A stretch of DNA of 48,751 nt, taken from NCBI GenBank assembly GCA_016929335.1, contig JAFGIY010000149.1, positions 1 through 48,751 of the forward strand. The letters run 5' to 3'. The notes under the pieces are model-generated. The model was not told the DNA's origin. It was given only the letters and a program-made list of their open reading frames with translations, and searched no databases. The DNA comes from Acidobacteriota bacterium. Lineage in GTDB: Bacteria > Acidobacteriota > UBA6911. Below, piece after piece: positions 20,689 to 30,122 of this stretch; position 1 is the first letter of the stretch; each line of letters opens with the position of its first letter. The translations under genes and the position numbers were made by a program.

Positions 20689-20858
20689 TCCGTAATCCTC
20701 CCGGAGAAAGATACACCTACTGAAGCCGGATGCAGAAATTATTGCTCCGACGCCGCCGGAACCCGGCTTATCGGCCGCTACGCTGCAGCCTCCGTAATCC
20801 AGGATATATTTAACTCCAGCTATGCCGAAGTTCGCAAGCCTGCTCGCGCTCAAACCTT

Positions 20859-21848
20859 TCAGCGCAGCAGGGCGTCCAGAGTGTGGACAAGCTCCTTAAT
20901 CCCCAGCCCTGTGACTGCCGAGATGGCGATGAAGGGCAGCTTTTGGCGGGTGCACATAGCCTTCAAACCCGATAGTTTACGCGGATTGGCAAGCGCATCC
21001 ATTTTAGAAGCCACAATCAACTGCTGCCGGTCCAGGAGATCTTTGTTGAACAGAGCTAATTCCCTGACAATCGCCCTGTAATCCGATACGGCATCCCGAT
21101 CCTCCCTGGATGCATCAATCATGTGAACCAGAACTCGGGTCCTTTCTATATGCTTCAGAAACTGATCGCCCAATCCGTGGCCTTCATGCGCACCTTCGAT
21201 CAGGCCGGGGATATCGGCAACCACAAAAGTGCGGAACTCCTCAACGCGAACCACTCCCAGATGGGGAACCAGTGTAGTAAAAGGATAATCCGCAATCTTA
21301 GGTCTTGCGGAGCTGATCCGGGAAATGAGAGTCGATTTCCCGACATTGGGGAATCCGACCAACCCCACATCGGCTATGAGCTTGAGATTTAAAGAAAGCT
21401 GCAGCTCCTCGCCTTCCTGTCCCGGCTCCGTGCGTCTCGGCGCCTGGTTTGTGGATGTGGCAAACCGGGCATTGCCTCTCCCTCCTCTGCCTCCGGTCGC
21501 TGCTTTTATGCGTTCTCCCGGAACCGCGAAATCATGCAGCAATTCGTGTTCGGGCTCCCGGAAGATTTGTGTGCCGGGAGGGACCAGAATCGTGACATCC
21601 TTTCCATCTTTGCCGTGTCGTTTGTCTCCCTCGCCATGGCGGCCTCGCTGAGCCTTGAAAATCCGTTTATATTGGAAATGAAGGAGGGTGTTGACTCGAT
21701 CGGAGCATTCTAGATAAACATCTCCTCCCTTCCCGCCATCGCCTCCGCTGGGGCCTCCCCTGGGAACGAACTTTTCTCTGCGAAATGCAAGGCAGCCATT
21801 CCCCCCGCTTCCGGCAATTACCTGTATTTTTGCACGATCGATAAACAA
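20859..21848 (-). CDS. obg: GTPase Obg/CgtA
   Basis: 329 residues. An essential ribosome-assembly and stress GTPase that binds the 50S subunit. The glycine-rich N-terminal Obg fold is complete ([14 protein letters not shown]), the P-loop is GFPNVGKST at about 165-173, and switch/G3 [12 protein letters not shown] and G4 region SKMDAL follow. The C-terminal OCT domain of some Obg proteins is absent, which is common. The start appears to be TTG at 21848, with GAGG about ten bases upstream. It is downstream of the terminator after rpmA, so it probably has its own promoter. Confidence 0.97.
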   Translation of the reverse strand: MFIDRAKIQVIAGSGGNGCLAFRREKFVPRGGPSGGDGGKGGDVYLECSDRVNTLLHFQYKRIFKAQRGRHGEGDKRHGKDGKDVTILVPPGTQIFREPEHELLHDFAVPGERIKAATGGRGGRGNARFATSTNQAPRRTEPGQEGEELQLSLNLKLIADVGLVGFPNVGKSTLISRISSARPKIADYPFTTLVPHLGVVRVEEFRTFVVADIPGLIEGAHEGHGLGDQFLKHIERTRVLVHMIDASREDRDAVSDYRAIVRELALFNKDLLDRQQLIVASKMDALANPRKLSGLKAMCTRQKLPFIAISAVTGLGIKELVHTLDALLR

Positions 21849-21956
21849 ACTTTCGGCCCCTCGGAACCGGATTCTTCAACTATGCTCAAGAACAGACGGC
21901 CTTCCTCACACTGATTTGGAAAGATACAAATGCTATTGCCTCATCGGATTCAATTC

Positions 21957-21984
21957 AAAAAAAAAGGACCCCAATCGGGGTCCT
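21957..21984 (-). terminator. Rho-independent terminator after rpmA
   Basis: On the minus strand AGGACCCC pairs with GGGGTCCT (21965-21972 and 21977-21984) over a four-base loop and is followed by a run of nine T. It closes the rplU-rpmA unit before obg. Confidence 0.93.
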
Positions 21985-22011
21985 GTACGCAATATGAACG
22001 ACGACAGGGTA

Positions 22012-22269
22012 TCAGGCTTCCGCACGGACGTGCACGAATTTTCCCAGCCGGCCTCTATCCTGAAATGTGACAATGCCGGATATTTTGGCAAACAGCGTAT
22101 CATCGCTGCCGATTCCGACATTGAGCCCCGGCTTGAACTTCGTTCCCCGCTGCCGAACGATGATGGTACCGCCATTGACAAGCTGTCCTGCAAAACGTTT
22201 TACTCCAAGTCTCTTGGACTGGCTATCTCTTCCGTTCCTGGAGCTTCCTACTCCCTTTTTATGTGCCAT
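22012..22269 (-). CDS. rpmA: 50S ribosomal protein L27
   Basis: 85 residues, beginning [20 protein letters not shown], the standard L27 N-terminus, which reaches toward the peptidyl-transferase centre. There is no N-terminal extension of the kind removed by a protease in Firmicutes. GAGGGAT lies before the ATG. It follows rplU by 11 bases and is followed by a terminator. Confidence 0.99.
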   Translation of the reverse strand: MAHKKGVGSSRNGRDSQSKRLGVKRFAGQLVNGGTIIVRQRGTKFKPGLNVGIGSDDTLFAKISGIVTFQDRGRLGKFVHVRAEA

Positions 22270-22280
22270 ACCAATCCCTC

Positions 22281-22598
22281 TTAGCCCGCTACACTGATTT
22301 TTTCAATGCGGACTTCCGAATGCTGCTGACGATGTCCGCGTGTGCGGCGATATTGCTTTTTTTTCTTATATTTGAAAACCAGGACCTTATCGCCTTTGCC
22401 CTGGGATTCCAGGGTGCCGGTCACCGAGGCGCCTTGAACAAGAGGCTGACCAATATAGGTTTTGGCTTCAGTCTTGACCAGAAGCACATCTTTGAACTCA
22501 ATCGGAGCCCCCGGCTCCGCCTCGAGCTTTTCGACCTGGATGACATCCCCTTCAGAAACGCGGTACTGCTTTCCCCCGCTCATTATAACTGCATACAC
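22281..22598 (-). CDS. rplU: 50S ribosomal protein L21
   Basis: 105 residues, with the L21 pattern [18 protein letters not shown] at the start and the [16 protein letters not shown] segment near the end that contacts 23S rRNA. The start codon is GTG at 22598, with a strong AGGAGG about 8 bases upstream. It is the first gene of the rplU-rpmA unit. Confidence 0.98.
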   Translation of the reverse strand: MYAVIMSGGKQYRVSEGDVIQVEKLEAEPGAPIEFKDVLLVKTEAKTYIGQPLVQGASVTGTLESQGKGDKVLVFKYKKKKQYRRTRGHRQQHSEVRIEKISVAG

Positions 22599-22626
22599 GG
22601 TCTCACCTCCTGAGGCGAAATAGCAG

Positions 22627-22655
22627 ATTTAACCAAGAAGTCGGGAAAAAGGCAA
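22627..22655 (-). promoter_or_regulatory. Candidate rplU promoter
   Basis: On the minus strand TTGCCT (22650-22655) and TTAAAT (22627-22632) lie 17 bases apart, each matching the sigma-70 consensus at four of six positions, 29 bases before the rplU start. Confidence 0.45.
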
Positions 22656-22773
22656 TAACAAATGCGGAAGAATCTTCTGCCGCCGGCAATAAACTGAAGA
22701 AACCGCGGATTTGCCGAAATGGCTGACAGCTGACGCCTGAAATCTGAAAACCCGGCATTATCAAGCATTCAGA

Positions 22774-23883
22774 TCACAGATTAAATCGAAAGAGGATGAC
22801 ATCCCCCTCCAGAACGCGGTATTCCTTGCCCTCAAGCCGCAAGACTCCCTTGCTTTTCGCCGCTTGAAAAGATCCCAGCGCTACCATATCGTCATAAGAA
22901 ACCACTTCAGCCTTGATAAATCCTTTTTCGATATCGGTATGGATGACGCCTGCGGCCTGCATTGCCGTAGTATTGCGCGGAATGGTCCAGGCCCGCACTT
23001 CAGGATCTCCGGCAGTATAAAAAGAGAAGACTCCCAGCAGATCGTAGGACTTTTGGATGATGCGATCGAGCGCATTTCCTGAAATACCCAGATCCTCCAT
23101 GAATAATTGGGCATCTTCGGGCGGCAGCGCGGCAATCTCCGACTCGATCTTGCCGCACACGGCCGTAATCCCCACGTTTCGCATCGACGCCTGTTTCTGC
23201 AGGCCAAATGCCTCAATCACATGATCCAGCTTCGAAGCATCCTGATCGCCCATGTTGAGGACGAGCATCATCGGCTTCGCCGAGAGAAAGGTGAATCCGC
23301 GGATACGCTTTTCTTCTTCCTGCGTCAACTCCATATCACGAAGCGGTCTCTCATTTTCCAGGGCTTCCTTGAAGCGCAGGAGAATGTCGTTTTCCATTTC
23401 CAGTTCTGAGGATTTTATTTTTTTCAAATCCTTGGCAAGGCGCTCCATTCTCTTTTCAACGATTGCGAGATCCGAAAAGATCATTTCGAGCTCAAAAAGC
23501 CCAATATCACGAAGCGGATCCACACTCCCTTCAATATGGGGAAGATTAGGATCTTCGAAACCGCGCACCACATGAAGGAGAGCATCGACATTCTTCAAGC
23601 TGCTGAGATAGGTTCCCATCTCCTTGGCTTGACCCCGTAGAGCAGCCTGGCCTTCACCGCGGGATATTCCGGGAAGATCCACATACTCAATGGTGGCATA
23701 CGTGGTCTTTTTGGGTTTTACTATCTGCGCCAGTTTGTCCACACGCCCGTCCGGCACATGAGCAATCCCGATATGCGCGTCCCGGCCGCTTCCCCACGAT
23801 GAAGTATCCACGCGCCCCTGAGTAAGGAGCCTGAAGACCGTTGTTTTTCCCACCTGGGGGAGTCCCACAATCCCAACCTTCAT
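22774..23883 (-). CDS. ychF: Ribosome-binding ATPase YchF
   Basis: 369 residues, OBG-family protein that prefers ATP. P-loop GLPQVGKTT lies at the N-terminus, with G3 DLPGISRGEGQ. The usual G4 NKxD is replaced by NMGD, in line with relaxed guanine specificity in this family. A coiled-coil insert and a C-terminal TGS domain (ending VLEGDVILFRFNL) are present. GAGG is eight bases before the ATG. It is a single gene, upstream of rplU on the same strand. Confidence 0.97.
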   Translation of the reverse strand: MKVGIVGLPQVGKTTVFRLLTQGRVDTSSWGSGRDAHIGIAHVPDGRVDKLAQIVKPKKTTYATIEYVDLPGISRGEGQAALRGQAKEMGTYLSSLKNVDALLHVVRGFEDPNLPHIEGSVDPLRDIGLFELEMIFSDLAIVEKRMERLAKDLKKIKSSELEMENDILLRFKEALENERPLRDMELTQEEEKRIRGFTFLSAKPMMLVLNMGDQDASKLDHVIEAFGLQKQASMRNVGITAVCGKIESEIAALPPEDAQLFMEDLGISGNALDRIIQKSYDLLGVFSFYTAGDPEVRAWTIPRNTTAMQAAGVIHTDIEKGFIKAEVVSYDDMVALGSFQAAKSKGVLRLEGKEYRVLEGDVILFRFNL

Positions 23884-23987
23884 TCCGCTATCCTCAACAA
23901 GAAGCTTGATATATTACCACAGGTTCCTTGACCTTTGGGTCGAAGAGTCCCGGCATTCGCCCCGTTTCTGCCCGGAAGTCCGCTTTT

Positions 23988-24153
23988 TATCTCGGGGTCG
24001 GAGTCGGTATCGAGGTCGGCTTTCAGTCAGGGGGCGTTTCCATTGTTTTCCCACCTAATATCATTTCCGTTCGACCCCGATACCGCCAGCGACCCCGACC
24101 CCGAAAAAAATCGTCTCTTTGTCATATATCTTCGCCATGTCAACGGCACGCCG
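23988..24153. repeat. GGGGTCGG-type palindromic repeat, copy A
   Basis: Left arm words CTCGGGGTCGGAGTCGG and right arm GACCCCGACCCCGA form an imperfect stem around a 60-80 base loop. The element can be aligned end to end with 45729-45892, including the non-paired loop (ATATCATTTC shared) and a right flank CAACGGCACGCCG. This makes it a dispersed repeat family rather than chance. It occupies much of the 506-base ychF-mraZ spacer. Confidence 0.85.
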
Positions 24154-24253
24154 GAACGGCTTAGCATCAGGGTTGTACGGCCATAGTCCATGGTCTTAGC
24201 CTGAAATAAACCAGATTTAAAGCCTGAATATATATTTAGGACTAATATTTTCC

Positions 24254-24283
24254 TTGACATGCAGATATTAAACGACTTATCTT
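24254..24283 (+). promoter_or_regulatory. mraZ (dcw) promoter
   Basis: TTGACA (24254-24259) is a perfect -35. The best -10 is TATCTT (24278-24283) after 18 bases. A transcription start near 24290 would fall on the first GTGG box, about 100 bases before the mraZ ATG. Confidence 0.65.
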
Positions 24284-24286
24284 GTT

Positions 24287-24310
24287 GTGGTCAAAGGTGG
24301 TTGAAGGTGG
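24287..24310 (+). promoter_or_regulatory. Likely MraZ operator: three GTGG boxes, 10-bp period
   Basis: GTGG occurs at 24287, 24297 and 24307, exactly one helical turn apart, with similar spacers (TCAAAG, TTGAAG). MraZ octamers of several bacteria bind direct repeats of TGGG- or GTGG-like sequence at this period ahead of mraZ, repressing the dcw operon. The overlap with the predicted transcription start fits repression. Confidence 0.75.
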
Positions 24311-24389
24311 TCTATAAGGGCCGCCAAAGGCTGCTTACCTCTGAAATGATATTTCATAAATCTGGTATCTAGCGTATTGCGAGTCTAAT

Positions 24390-24830
24390 ATGCTTTGGGG
24401 TAGATATTCAGCGAAAATTGACGATAAGTCTCGCCTGAGGCTGCCCGCAAAGTTCCGTCGAGACCTGCCTGAGACAGAAAACAATACGTACTATGTGACC
24501 AGCGATGACGGGCAATGCGCCCAGATCTATCCGATACCGGTATGGGAGCGGGTAGCTCAGAAGTTCCAAGAGTCTCCTAGAATGGATCCGGCGAAGATAA
24601 AGCTGCAGCGGCTTACCAGTTACTACGGACTCCTGACACAAATGGATCCTCAGGGTCGAATTCTGATTCCGCAATCACTCAGGGAAGATGCGCAGATTTC
24701 GGGCGACGTGATTGTGATCGGCAAAAGCGACCATCTGGAGGTCTGGAACAACGAGCTGTTCCGAAAGAGTTTGAAAGAAAGTCCTCTCACCTTGGCGGAG
24801 CGTGAGAGATTGGCCGAGCAGGGGTTTTAG
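24390..24830 (+). CDS. mraZ: Transcriptional regulator MraZ
   Basis: 146 residues with two AbrB/MraZ-fold half-domains. The first starts WGRYSAKIDDKSRLRLPAKFR and the second carries QMDPQGRILIPQSLRE; each has the conserved DxxGR-type turn (DDKSR and DPQGR). MraZ assembles into ring octamers or dodecamers and represses its own division and cell-wall operon. It is the first gene of the cluster, behind a promoter and three phased GTGG boxes. The ribosome site before the ATG is weak. Confidence 0.96.
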   Translation: MLWGRYSAKIDDKSRLRLPAKFRRDLPETENNTYYVTSDDGQCAQIYPIPVWERVAQKFQESPRMDPAKIKLQRLTSYYGLLTQMDPQGRILIPQSLREDAQISGDVIVIGKSDHLEVWNNELFRKSLKESPLTLAERERLAEQGF

Positions 24831-24836
24831 CAGGGA

Positions 24837-24950
24837 TCAGGAATTCAGTAGTCAGGAGTCAGAATGCAGCAACTCCGGTTCACGTACTCCCGCCCATGCG
24901 AACGATCCATCTTCTGACTTCTGGCTTCTGAATTCCGGATTCCTGAGCAT
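24837..24950. repeat. Word-palindrome between mraZ and rsmH
   Basis: GAATTCAG-type arms at 24841-24866 and 24911-24935 match over 24 bases with three mismatches. The arms are tandem copies of AGTCAGGAGTCAGA. The hairpin would lie in dcw mRNA between the first and second genes. Confidence 0.8.
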
Positions 24951-24965
24951 CTGAACGGGGACAAG

Positions 24966-25943
24966 GTGAGAGCTACGGCGCGGAAAAACATGACAGAGCA
25001 TTTAAGAGCCTCAGACGATGAGCATATCCCCGTCATGCCGATAGAAGTGCTCGATTTGCTTCAATGCAAACCGGGCGGGATATATGTCGATGCCACGGTG
25101 GGCCTTGGCGGACATTCTCTCTCTATCCTGGAAAGGATCCAACCCGGAGGAATGCTGGTTGGAATAGATCGAGACAAAGAATCCCTGGAAAAGGCGCAGG
25201 TTCGGTTGAAGCCGTTTGGGGACAGCGTACGGCTGTTTCATGAGAATTTTAAAAACCTCCCATTGATACTCAACAATTTAGCCATCAAGCCGGTAGATGG
25301 AATTCTGCTGGATTTGGGCGTATCGTCTTATCAACTCCTCTCGCAGGAACGCGGCTTCAGTTTTCAATCGGATGCTCTGCTGGACATGCGCATGGACAGG
25401 ACGCAGCAATGGAATGCCGCGGACCTGGTCAACAATCTGCCCGAAACCGAACTGGCCGGCATCATTTATCGATACGGCGAAGAGCGGCTCTCCCGGCGCA
25501 TTGCAGGCGCCATCGTTCACGAGCGAAGGAAAGCCCCGATTACGCGCTGTGCCCAGTTGGCATCGATCATAGCCCGCATCTTCAAGGTTCGGGGCCACCA
25601 GAGCATTCATCCGGCGACTCGAACCTTTCAGGCTCTCAGGATTGCCGTAAATGAAGAGCTGGAGGGGCTGGAAGATTTCCTCGGCGAAGCGTTCAGTTTT
25701 ATAAAGCCGGGCGGAAGGATTGCAGTCATTGCCTTCCATTCCCTGGAAGACCGCATTGTCAAAAGAGCGTTTCGCAAGCTGGCCGGCCGATGCGTCTGCG
25801 ATGCGCCGCCCGACTTGTGCAGGTGCCCACGACAGTCCCTGGGTCGCATCCTCACGCCTCGCCCCATGACGCCGAAGACCGAGGAGCTTGCAGCTAATCC
25901 GCGGGCGCGCAGTGCCCGCCTGCGCTCATTGGAGCGCATTTAG
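24966..25943 (+). CDS. rsmH: 16S rRNA m4C1402 methyltransferase
   Basis: 325 residues (mraW). It methylates N4 of cytidine 1402 in the 16S rRNA decoding centre using SAM. Motif I is YVDATVGLGGHS, and the family segments LLDLGVSSYQL, FHSLEDRIVKR and the C-terminal PMTPKTEELAANPRARSARL are present. The start may be GTG at 24966 or ATG at 24990; conserved sequence begins only after the latter. A palindromic spacer separates it from mraZ. Confidence 0.96.
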   Translation: MRATARKNMTEHLRASDDEHIPVMPIEVLDLLQCKPGGIYVDATVGLGGHSLSILERIQPGGMLVGIDRDKESLEKAQVRLKPFGDSVRLFHENFKNLPLILNNLAIKPVDGILLDLGVSSYQLLSQERGFSFQSDALLDMRMDRTQQWNAADLVNNLPETELAGIIYRYGEERLSRRIAGAIVHERRKAPITRCAQLASIIARIFKVRGHQSIHPATRTFQALRIAVNEELEGLEDFLGEAFSFIKPGGRIAVIAFHSLEDRIVKRAFRKLAGRCVCDAPPDLCRCPRQSLGRILTPRPMTPKTEELAANPRARSARLRSLERI

Positions 25944-25964
25944 GAATATCGTTCGGAGAATGGA

Positions 25965-26405
25965 ATGACGGATTGGGCTGACGGTATTGAGACCCGCAAT
26001 TACGGCATTAAAAACGAGATCAACACACACATATTGCCGGAACTAATGGGAATCATCATTACGCTTGCAATGGTTGCCGCCGCCCTATTGTTTTATTCAT
26101 GGATACGCAATCAAATAGTAAATACGGGGTACGAAAGCCAGAATCTATTTGCCGTTGAAGAATCACTGTCGCGCACTCAGGAAAAGCTGATACTTGAAGA
26201 AGAAGTCCTAAGAAATCCCGAGCGCATCGACATCATCGCGCGTAATGATCTGGGAATGGCACCCCTCCATCCCGGTCAGCTGATTCTGCCCCAGATCCGC
26301 GATATTGAGAACGGCATCCGGAACGAGATGGCAATGGCGGAATCCAGGCCCGGACATTTGAAGCGGGCTGCCGCTATGAAGCATCCGGGCAATTACGACA
26401 ACTGA
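25965..26405 (+). CDS. ftsL: FtsL-like cell division protein
   Basis: 146 residues. A short cytoplasmic N-terminus, one membrane helix (ELMGIIITLAMVAAALLFYSW, residues 26-46) and a periplasmic leucine-zipper-like segment (EESLSRTQEKLILEEEVL) are followed by the FtsL-type PERIDIIARNDLGMAPLHPGQLI motif. It would join FtsQ and a FtsB partner to activate FtsWI. Identity rests on topology, motif and its slot between rsmH and ftsI, because sequence conservation in this family is low. Confidence 0.85.
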   Translation: MTDWADGIETRNYGIKNEINTHILPELMGIIITLAMVAAALLFYSWIRNQIVNTGYESQNLFAVEESLSRTQEKLILEEEVLRNPERIDIIARNDLGMAPLHPGQLILPQIRDIENGIRNEMAMAESRPGHLKRAAAMKHPGNYDN

Positions 26406-26518
26406 TGAATTCTGTTATAACCGGCCGCGGGAGAGCCGTGGATTTGCGATTGACGCCTGATGATTGATGCGCAGAGCTCAGGCCCACCGTCCATCGCAGG
26501 TCGTCGATCATAAATGAT

Positions 26519-28609
26519 ATGTCTGGACTGAAATCCGGAAGAATCGCCATAGTAATCCTGGGGATAACCCTCTGGAGTTTTTTCATACTGATTCGTCTGG
26601 TTCAACTGCAGCTTTTTGAACACAACTCTTTCGTTCAGCTCGCAACTCAAAGACAACAGGTGACCCGCTCGATTCATGCTCCGCGCGGCGTTATCTACGA
26701 CAGTCATATGGCTGAACTGGCAACCAGTGTTACCGTCAGCACGGCCGTCGCCGAACCTCGGCGGATACAAGACATCACCGGAGTCGCACAGGAACTCGCC
26801 TCCATACTGGGCCTCCATGCGCAGGAACTTGCGACCCGAATGATGGATCCGGCGCGCCAGAGCTTCATGGTCATCAAGCGAAGGATCGATCCTGAAGCAG
26901 AGAAGCGTATCGAGGATCTCGGGATCGACGGAGTGTATTTTGTGGATGAAAGCATGCGCGTCTACCCCAACCGCGAGCTGGCCTGCCAGACGCTGGGATT
27001 TGTAAACATGAACGGCGACGGAGGAGCAGGCCTGGAGCTGCAGTACGATAAAGAGCTCAAGGGGAAGGAAGGGGTGTACTCTTTCGATATTGATGCCCGC
27101 CGAAAATCCTTCCGGGTCAAGGTGGATAAGTCTCCCGTGCAGGGACACTCTCTTGTGCTCAGTATTGACAAATCCATTCAGTACATCGCCGACAGAGAGC
27201 TGAAGGCAGGCATCGAGAGATCCCGCGCACGGGCCGGCACTGTCATTGTAATGGAATCGGAAACCGGCAGGATTCTCGCTCTGTCCAATTATCCGCAATT
27301 CAACTGCAATACCTACAACAAATTCAGAGCGGATTTCTGGCGCAATCGGGCGGTTTCGGACCTTTTCGAGCCCGGCTCCACCTTCAAAGTTGTCGTTGCC
27401 ACTGCCGCTCTGGAAGCCGGCTTGACGCGGCAGAATGAATTGATCGATTGCCAGATGGGATCGATTACCATCGGCGGGCATGTATTTCACGACCACAAGG
27501 GGTATGGACTCCTGAGCTTCAGCGAGGTTCTCGAACATTCCTCCAACGTGGGCGCCGCTAAACTCGGGATGCGCCTGGGAGAGCAGCGTCTCTATGAAGC
27601 GCTCCGGAATTTCGGCTTCGGATCCAAATCGGGTATTGATTTACCGGGTGAAATTATCGGCCTTGTTCGCGACTGGCGAAGCTGGTCGCGCCTTTCTATC
27701 GGCGCTATTTCCTTCGGACAGGAAGTGGGCGTCACCTCTCTCCAGATTTTAAATGCAATCAACGCCATCGCCAACGGCGGATATCGTGTCCGTCCCTCAA
27801 TAGTGGACCGGATCATTGATGAGAAAGGGGATCTGGTTTTCGCACGTACTCCCGAGCGGACACGACTGATGAACCCGCGCACCGCGAAGGCTGTCGCAGA
27901 CGCTTTCGAAGGGGTCATCCTGCGGGGAACCGGGAAACGGGCTGCGCTGGAGGGATATCGCGCAGCAGGCAAGACGGGAACCGCTCAGAAAATTGTCGGG
28001 GGGCAATACTCCAACAGCAAATACGTGTCCTCCTTCATAGGATTCGCACCGCTTCCGGAACCGAAAATAACGGTCCTCGTCCAGATCGATGAACCCCAGG
28101 CGGGCCACTATGGGGGAGATGTTTGTGCTCCGCATTTCCAGAAAATTACCCAGGAGACTCTGATGCTGCTGCGGATTCCGCCGGATCAGAGCATGCCGCC
28201 GCCGAAAGAGGCTCCGTTGATCGCCGAATCAGACTCCGAAGATTACCTTCCAAATGCCACGCCGGTTCAGCCGTTGGCAGCGTTAGCCGCGAACCGGGCG
28301 GGAAATGAAGCCCAGGAAACCATTTCGGTGCAGGTCGGAGGAGGAGATCTTGCCGTACTGCCGGACTTCCGCGGAATGGCCAAAAGGAAAGTGCTGGATC
28401 GATGCATCGAAATGAATATCCGGCTGCAGTCGAGAGGCTCCGGAATCGCCGTCTATCAGTGGCCGCTTCCCGGGACACGAATTCCGCCGGGATCCACATG
28501 CAGCGTTACTTTTGCAAAGGGGAACTTGAAAGAGCAGTTGGCCGCCGCCGAGGCAAGCTATGCGGCACAACAGTCCAATGCTCCGCCGCCGACAGGCGAC
28601 AGGAATTGA
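26519..28609 (+). CDS. ftsI: FtsI-type septal transpeptidase with PASTA domain
   Basis: 696 residues, class B penicillin-binding protein that cross-links septal peptidoglycan with FtsW. An N-terminal membrane helix lies at about residues 8-28. The transpeptidase motifs are SxxK at S287-K290 (GSTFK), SSN at 341-343 and KTGT at 485-488. A PASTA domain occupies roughly 615-670, the arrangement of SpoVD and many non-enterobacterial FtsI proteins, which may bind muropeptides. The stop is 14 bases before the murE start. Confidence 0.97.
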   Translation: MSGLKSGRIAIVILGITLWSFFILIRLVQLQLFEHNSFVQLATQRQQVTRSIHAPRGVIYDSHMAELATSVTVSTAVAEPRRIQDITGVAQELASILGLHAQELATRMMDPARQSFMVIKRRIDPEAEKRIEDLGIDGVYFVDESMRVYPNRELACQTLGFVNMNGDGGAGLELQYDKELKGKEGVYSFDIDARRKSFRVKVDKSPVQGHSLVLSIDKSIQYIADRELKAGIERSRARAGTVIVMESETGRILALSNYPQFNCNTYNKFRADFWRNRAVSDLFEPGSTFKVVVATAALEAGLTRQNELIDCQMGSITIGGHVFHDHKGYGLLSFSEVLEHSSNVGAAKLGMRLGEQRLYEALRNFGFGSKSGIDLPGEIIGLVRDWRSWSRLSIGAISFGQEVGVTSLQILNAINAIANGGYRVRPSIVDRIIDEKGDLVFARTPERTRLMNPRTAKAVADAFEGVILRGTGKRAALEGYRAAGKTGTAQKIVGGQYSNSKYVSSFIGFAPLPEPKITVLVQIDEPQAGHYGGDVCAPHFQKITQETLMLLRIPPDQSMPPPKEAPLIAESDSEDYLPNATPVQPLAALAANRAGNEAQETISVQVGGGDLAVLPDFRGMAKRKVLDRCIEMNIRLQSRGSGIAVYQWPLPGTRIPPGSTCSVTFAKGNLKEQLAAAEASYAAQQSNAPPPTGDRN

Positions 28610-28622
28610 GGTGGAGTTGCAG

Positions 28623-30107
28623 ATGCTTTTGAAAGATGTGCTCGCCCGGATTCGCGGAGTGGAGTGGCAGGGAGACCTGAATACCGAAATTAAAGGGATC
28701 TCCTACGACTCGCGGACTGTTCAGAAAGGAGACCTCTTTGTAGCAATTAAAGGCGAGAAGATGGACGGAGCCCGCTTCATCCCCCAGGCTATCCAAAACG
28801 GCGCGACGGCAGTGGCCTCGGAACGGTCCCTCGAGACAGCGGTTGAATTTGCAGCTGTCACCGTTTCGGATGCCAGAAGGTTTCTGGCGGAAATCTCCCG
28901 GGTCTTCTATGGGGATCCATCCAATAGGCTGAAGCTCGTTGGCATTACGGGGACAAAGGGGAAGACGACCACCTCCTATCTGGTGGATGCAATTTTTAAA
29001 CAGGCAGAAATCCGTTCCTGCCTTGTGGGAACGATCGGGATGAAAATCGGATCCCAGAGTTATCACAGCAGCCACACGACGCCGGAATCCTCCGACCTTA
29101 TGAAGTTTTTCCATCAGGCGCTTGCGAAAGGCTGCACGCATGGAGCGATGGAAGTCTCATCTCATTCGCTGGTTTTGAAGCGCGTCTGGGGAACCGGGTT
29201 CTCGGTGGGTGTCTTTATGAACCTCACGCATGACCACCTCGATTTCCATAAGGACATGGAAACCTATTTCCTGGCAAAACAAATGCTCTTCATGGAGGAG
29301 AACGGCAATCAGGTTGAATCGGCAGTCATCAACATTGACGATCCCTACGGGAAGCGGCTTGCAGGCGAGATCCGCGGGGCGGTTCTGCGCATCGGCTTCA
29401 ACAAGCCCGCCGATATCCGGGTGCGCAGCTATCAAAGCGATGCAGGCGGTTCCGATCTGGCGCTGGAGACTCCGTCCGGTCCCATGGACCTCCGCGTCCA
29501 TCTGATCGGGCGTCCAAACGCTTACAACATAATGGCGGCCGCCGCGGCCGGGCTTTGTCTGGGAATCGGGTTGGAGGATATCTGCGCCGGAGTTCAATCG
29601 CTCAAGGGAGTTCCCGGCAGAATGGAGCTTGTAGACGCCGGACAGGATTTCACCGTAATCGTCGACTATGCGCACTCGCCGGATTCTCTGGAGAACCTGC
29701 TGAAAGCGGTCGCTCAACTGCCTCATCAAAGACTTATCACGGTATTCGGCTGCGGAGGAGACCGCGATAGAACCAAGCGCCCGATTATGGGCGAAATCGC
29801 GACGAATTTGAGCGACTATGTGATTGCCACCTCCGACAATCCAAGAACCGAAAATCCGCTTGAGATATTAAGGGAGATAGAACCGGGCCTGAGCAAAGGA
29901 TCGGGGCCCTATAAAATAGTGCCCGACCGCCGCAGCGCGATTGAGTCCGCCATTTCAATGGCGCAGACAGGAGATGCGGTGGTAATAGCGGGCAAAGGTC
30001 ATGAGGATTATCAGATTATCGGCACACAGGTAATCCCCTTTGATGACCGCAAGCTGGCCACCGAGCTTATTCGCAAGCTTCTGCGGTCGAACATGACGGA
30101 AGACTGA
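28623..30107 (+). CDS. murE: UDP-MurNAc-tripeptide ligase, meso-DAP type
   Basis: About 494 residues. It adds the third amino acid to UDP-MurNAc-L-Ala-D-Glu in the cytoplasm. The ATP loop is GTKGKTT at about 110-116. The specificity motif DNPR (about 405-408) indicates meso-diaminopimelate rather than lysine. The start at ATG 28623 has GGAG six bases upstream; the frame extends back over the ftsI end but without conservation. Confidence 0.97.
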   Translation: MLLKDVLARIRGVEWQGDLNTEIKGISYDSRTVQKGDLFVAIKGEKMDGARFIPQAIQNGATAVASERSLETAVEFAAVTVSDARRFLAEISRVFYGDPSNRLKLVGITGTKGKTTTSYLVDAIFKQAEIRSCLVGTIGMKIGSQSYHSSHTTPESSDLMKFFHQALAKGCTHGAMEVSSHSLVLKRVWGTGFSVGVFMNLTHDHLDFHKDMETYFLAKQMLFMEENGNQVESAVINIDDPYGKRLAGEIRGAVLRIGFNKPADIRVRSYQSDAGGSDLALETPSGPMDLRVHLIGRPNAYNIMAAAAAGLCLGIGLEDICAGVQSLKGVPGRMELVDAGQDFTVIVDYAHSPDSLENLLKAVAQLPHQRLITVFGCGGDRDRTKRPIMGEIATNLSDYVIATSDNPRTENPLEILREIEPGLSKGSGPYKIVPDRRSAIESAISMAQTGDAVVIAGKGHEDYQIIGTQVIPFDDRKLATELIRKLLRSNMTED

Positions 30108-30122
30108 AAATCGGGAGCTTCC

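Noticed and set aside
20689..20853. N-terminal extension of NadD from an upstream ATG
   Set aside because: Sequence is not conserved and a TTG with a strong ribosome site begins the conserved domain.
23988..24110. CRISPR-like array from the GGTCGG words
   Set aside because: Words are contiguous and variable, with no unique spacers and no cas genes.
26393..27538. Long open frame opposite ftsI, and a similar one opposite murC (34229-35392)
   Set aside because: Both lie inside conserved genes and carry no ribosome site or family motif.
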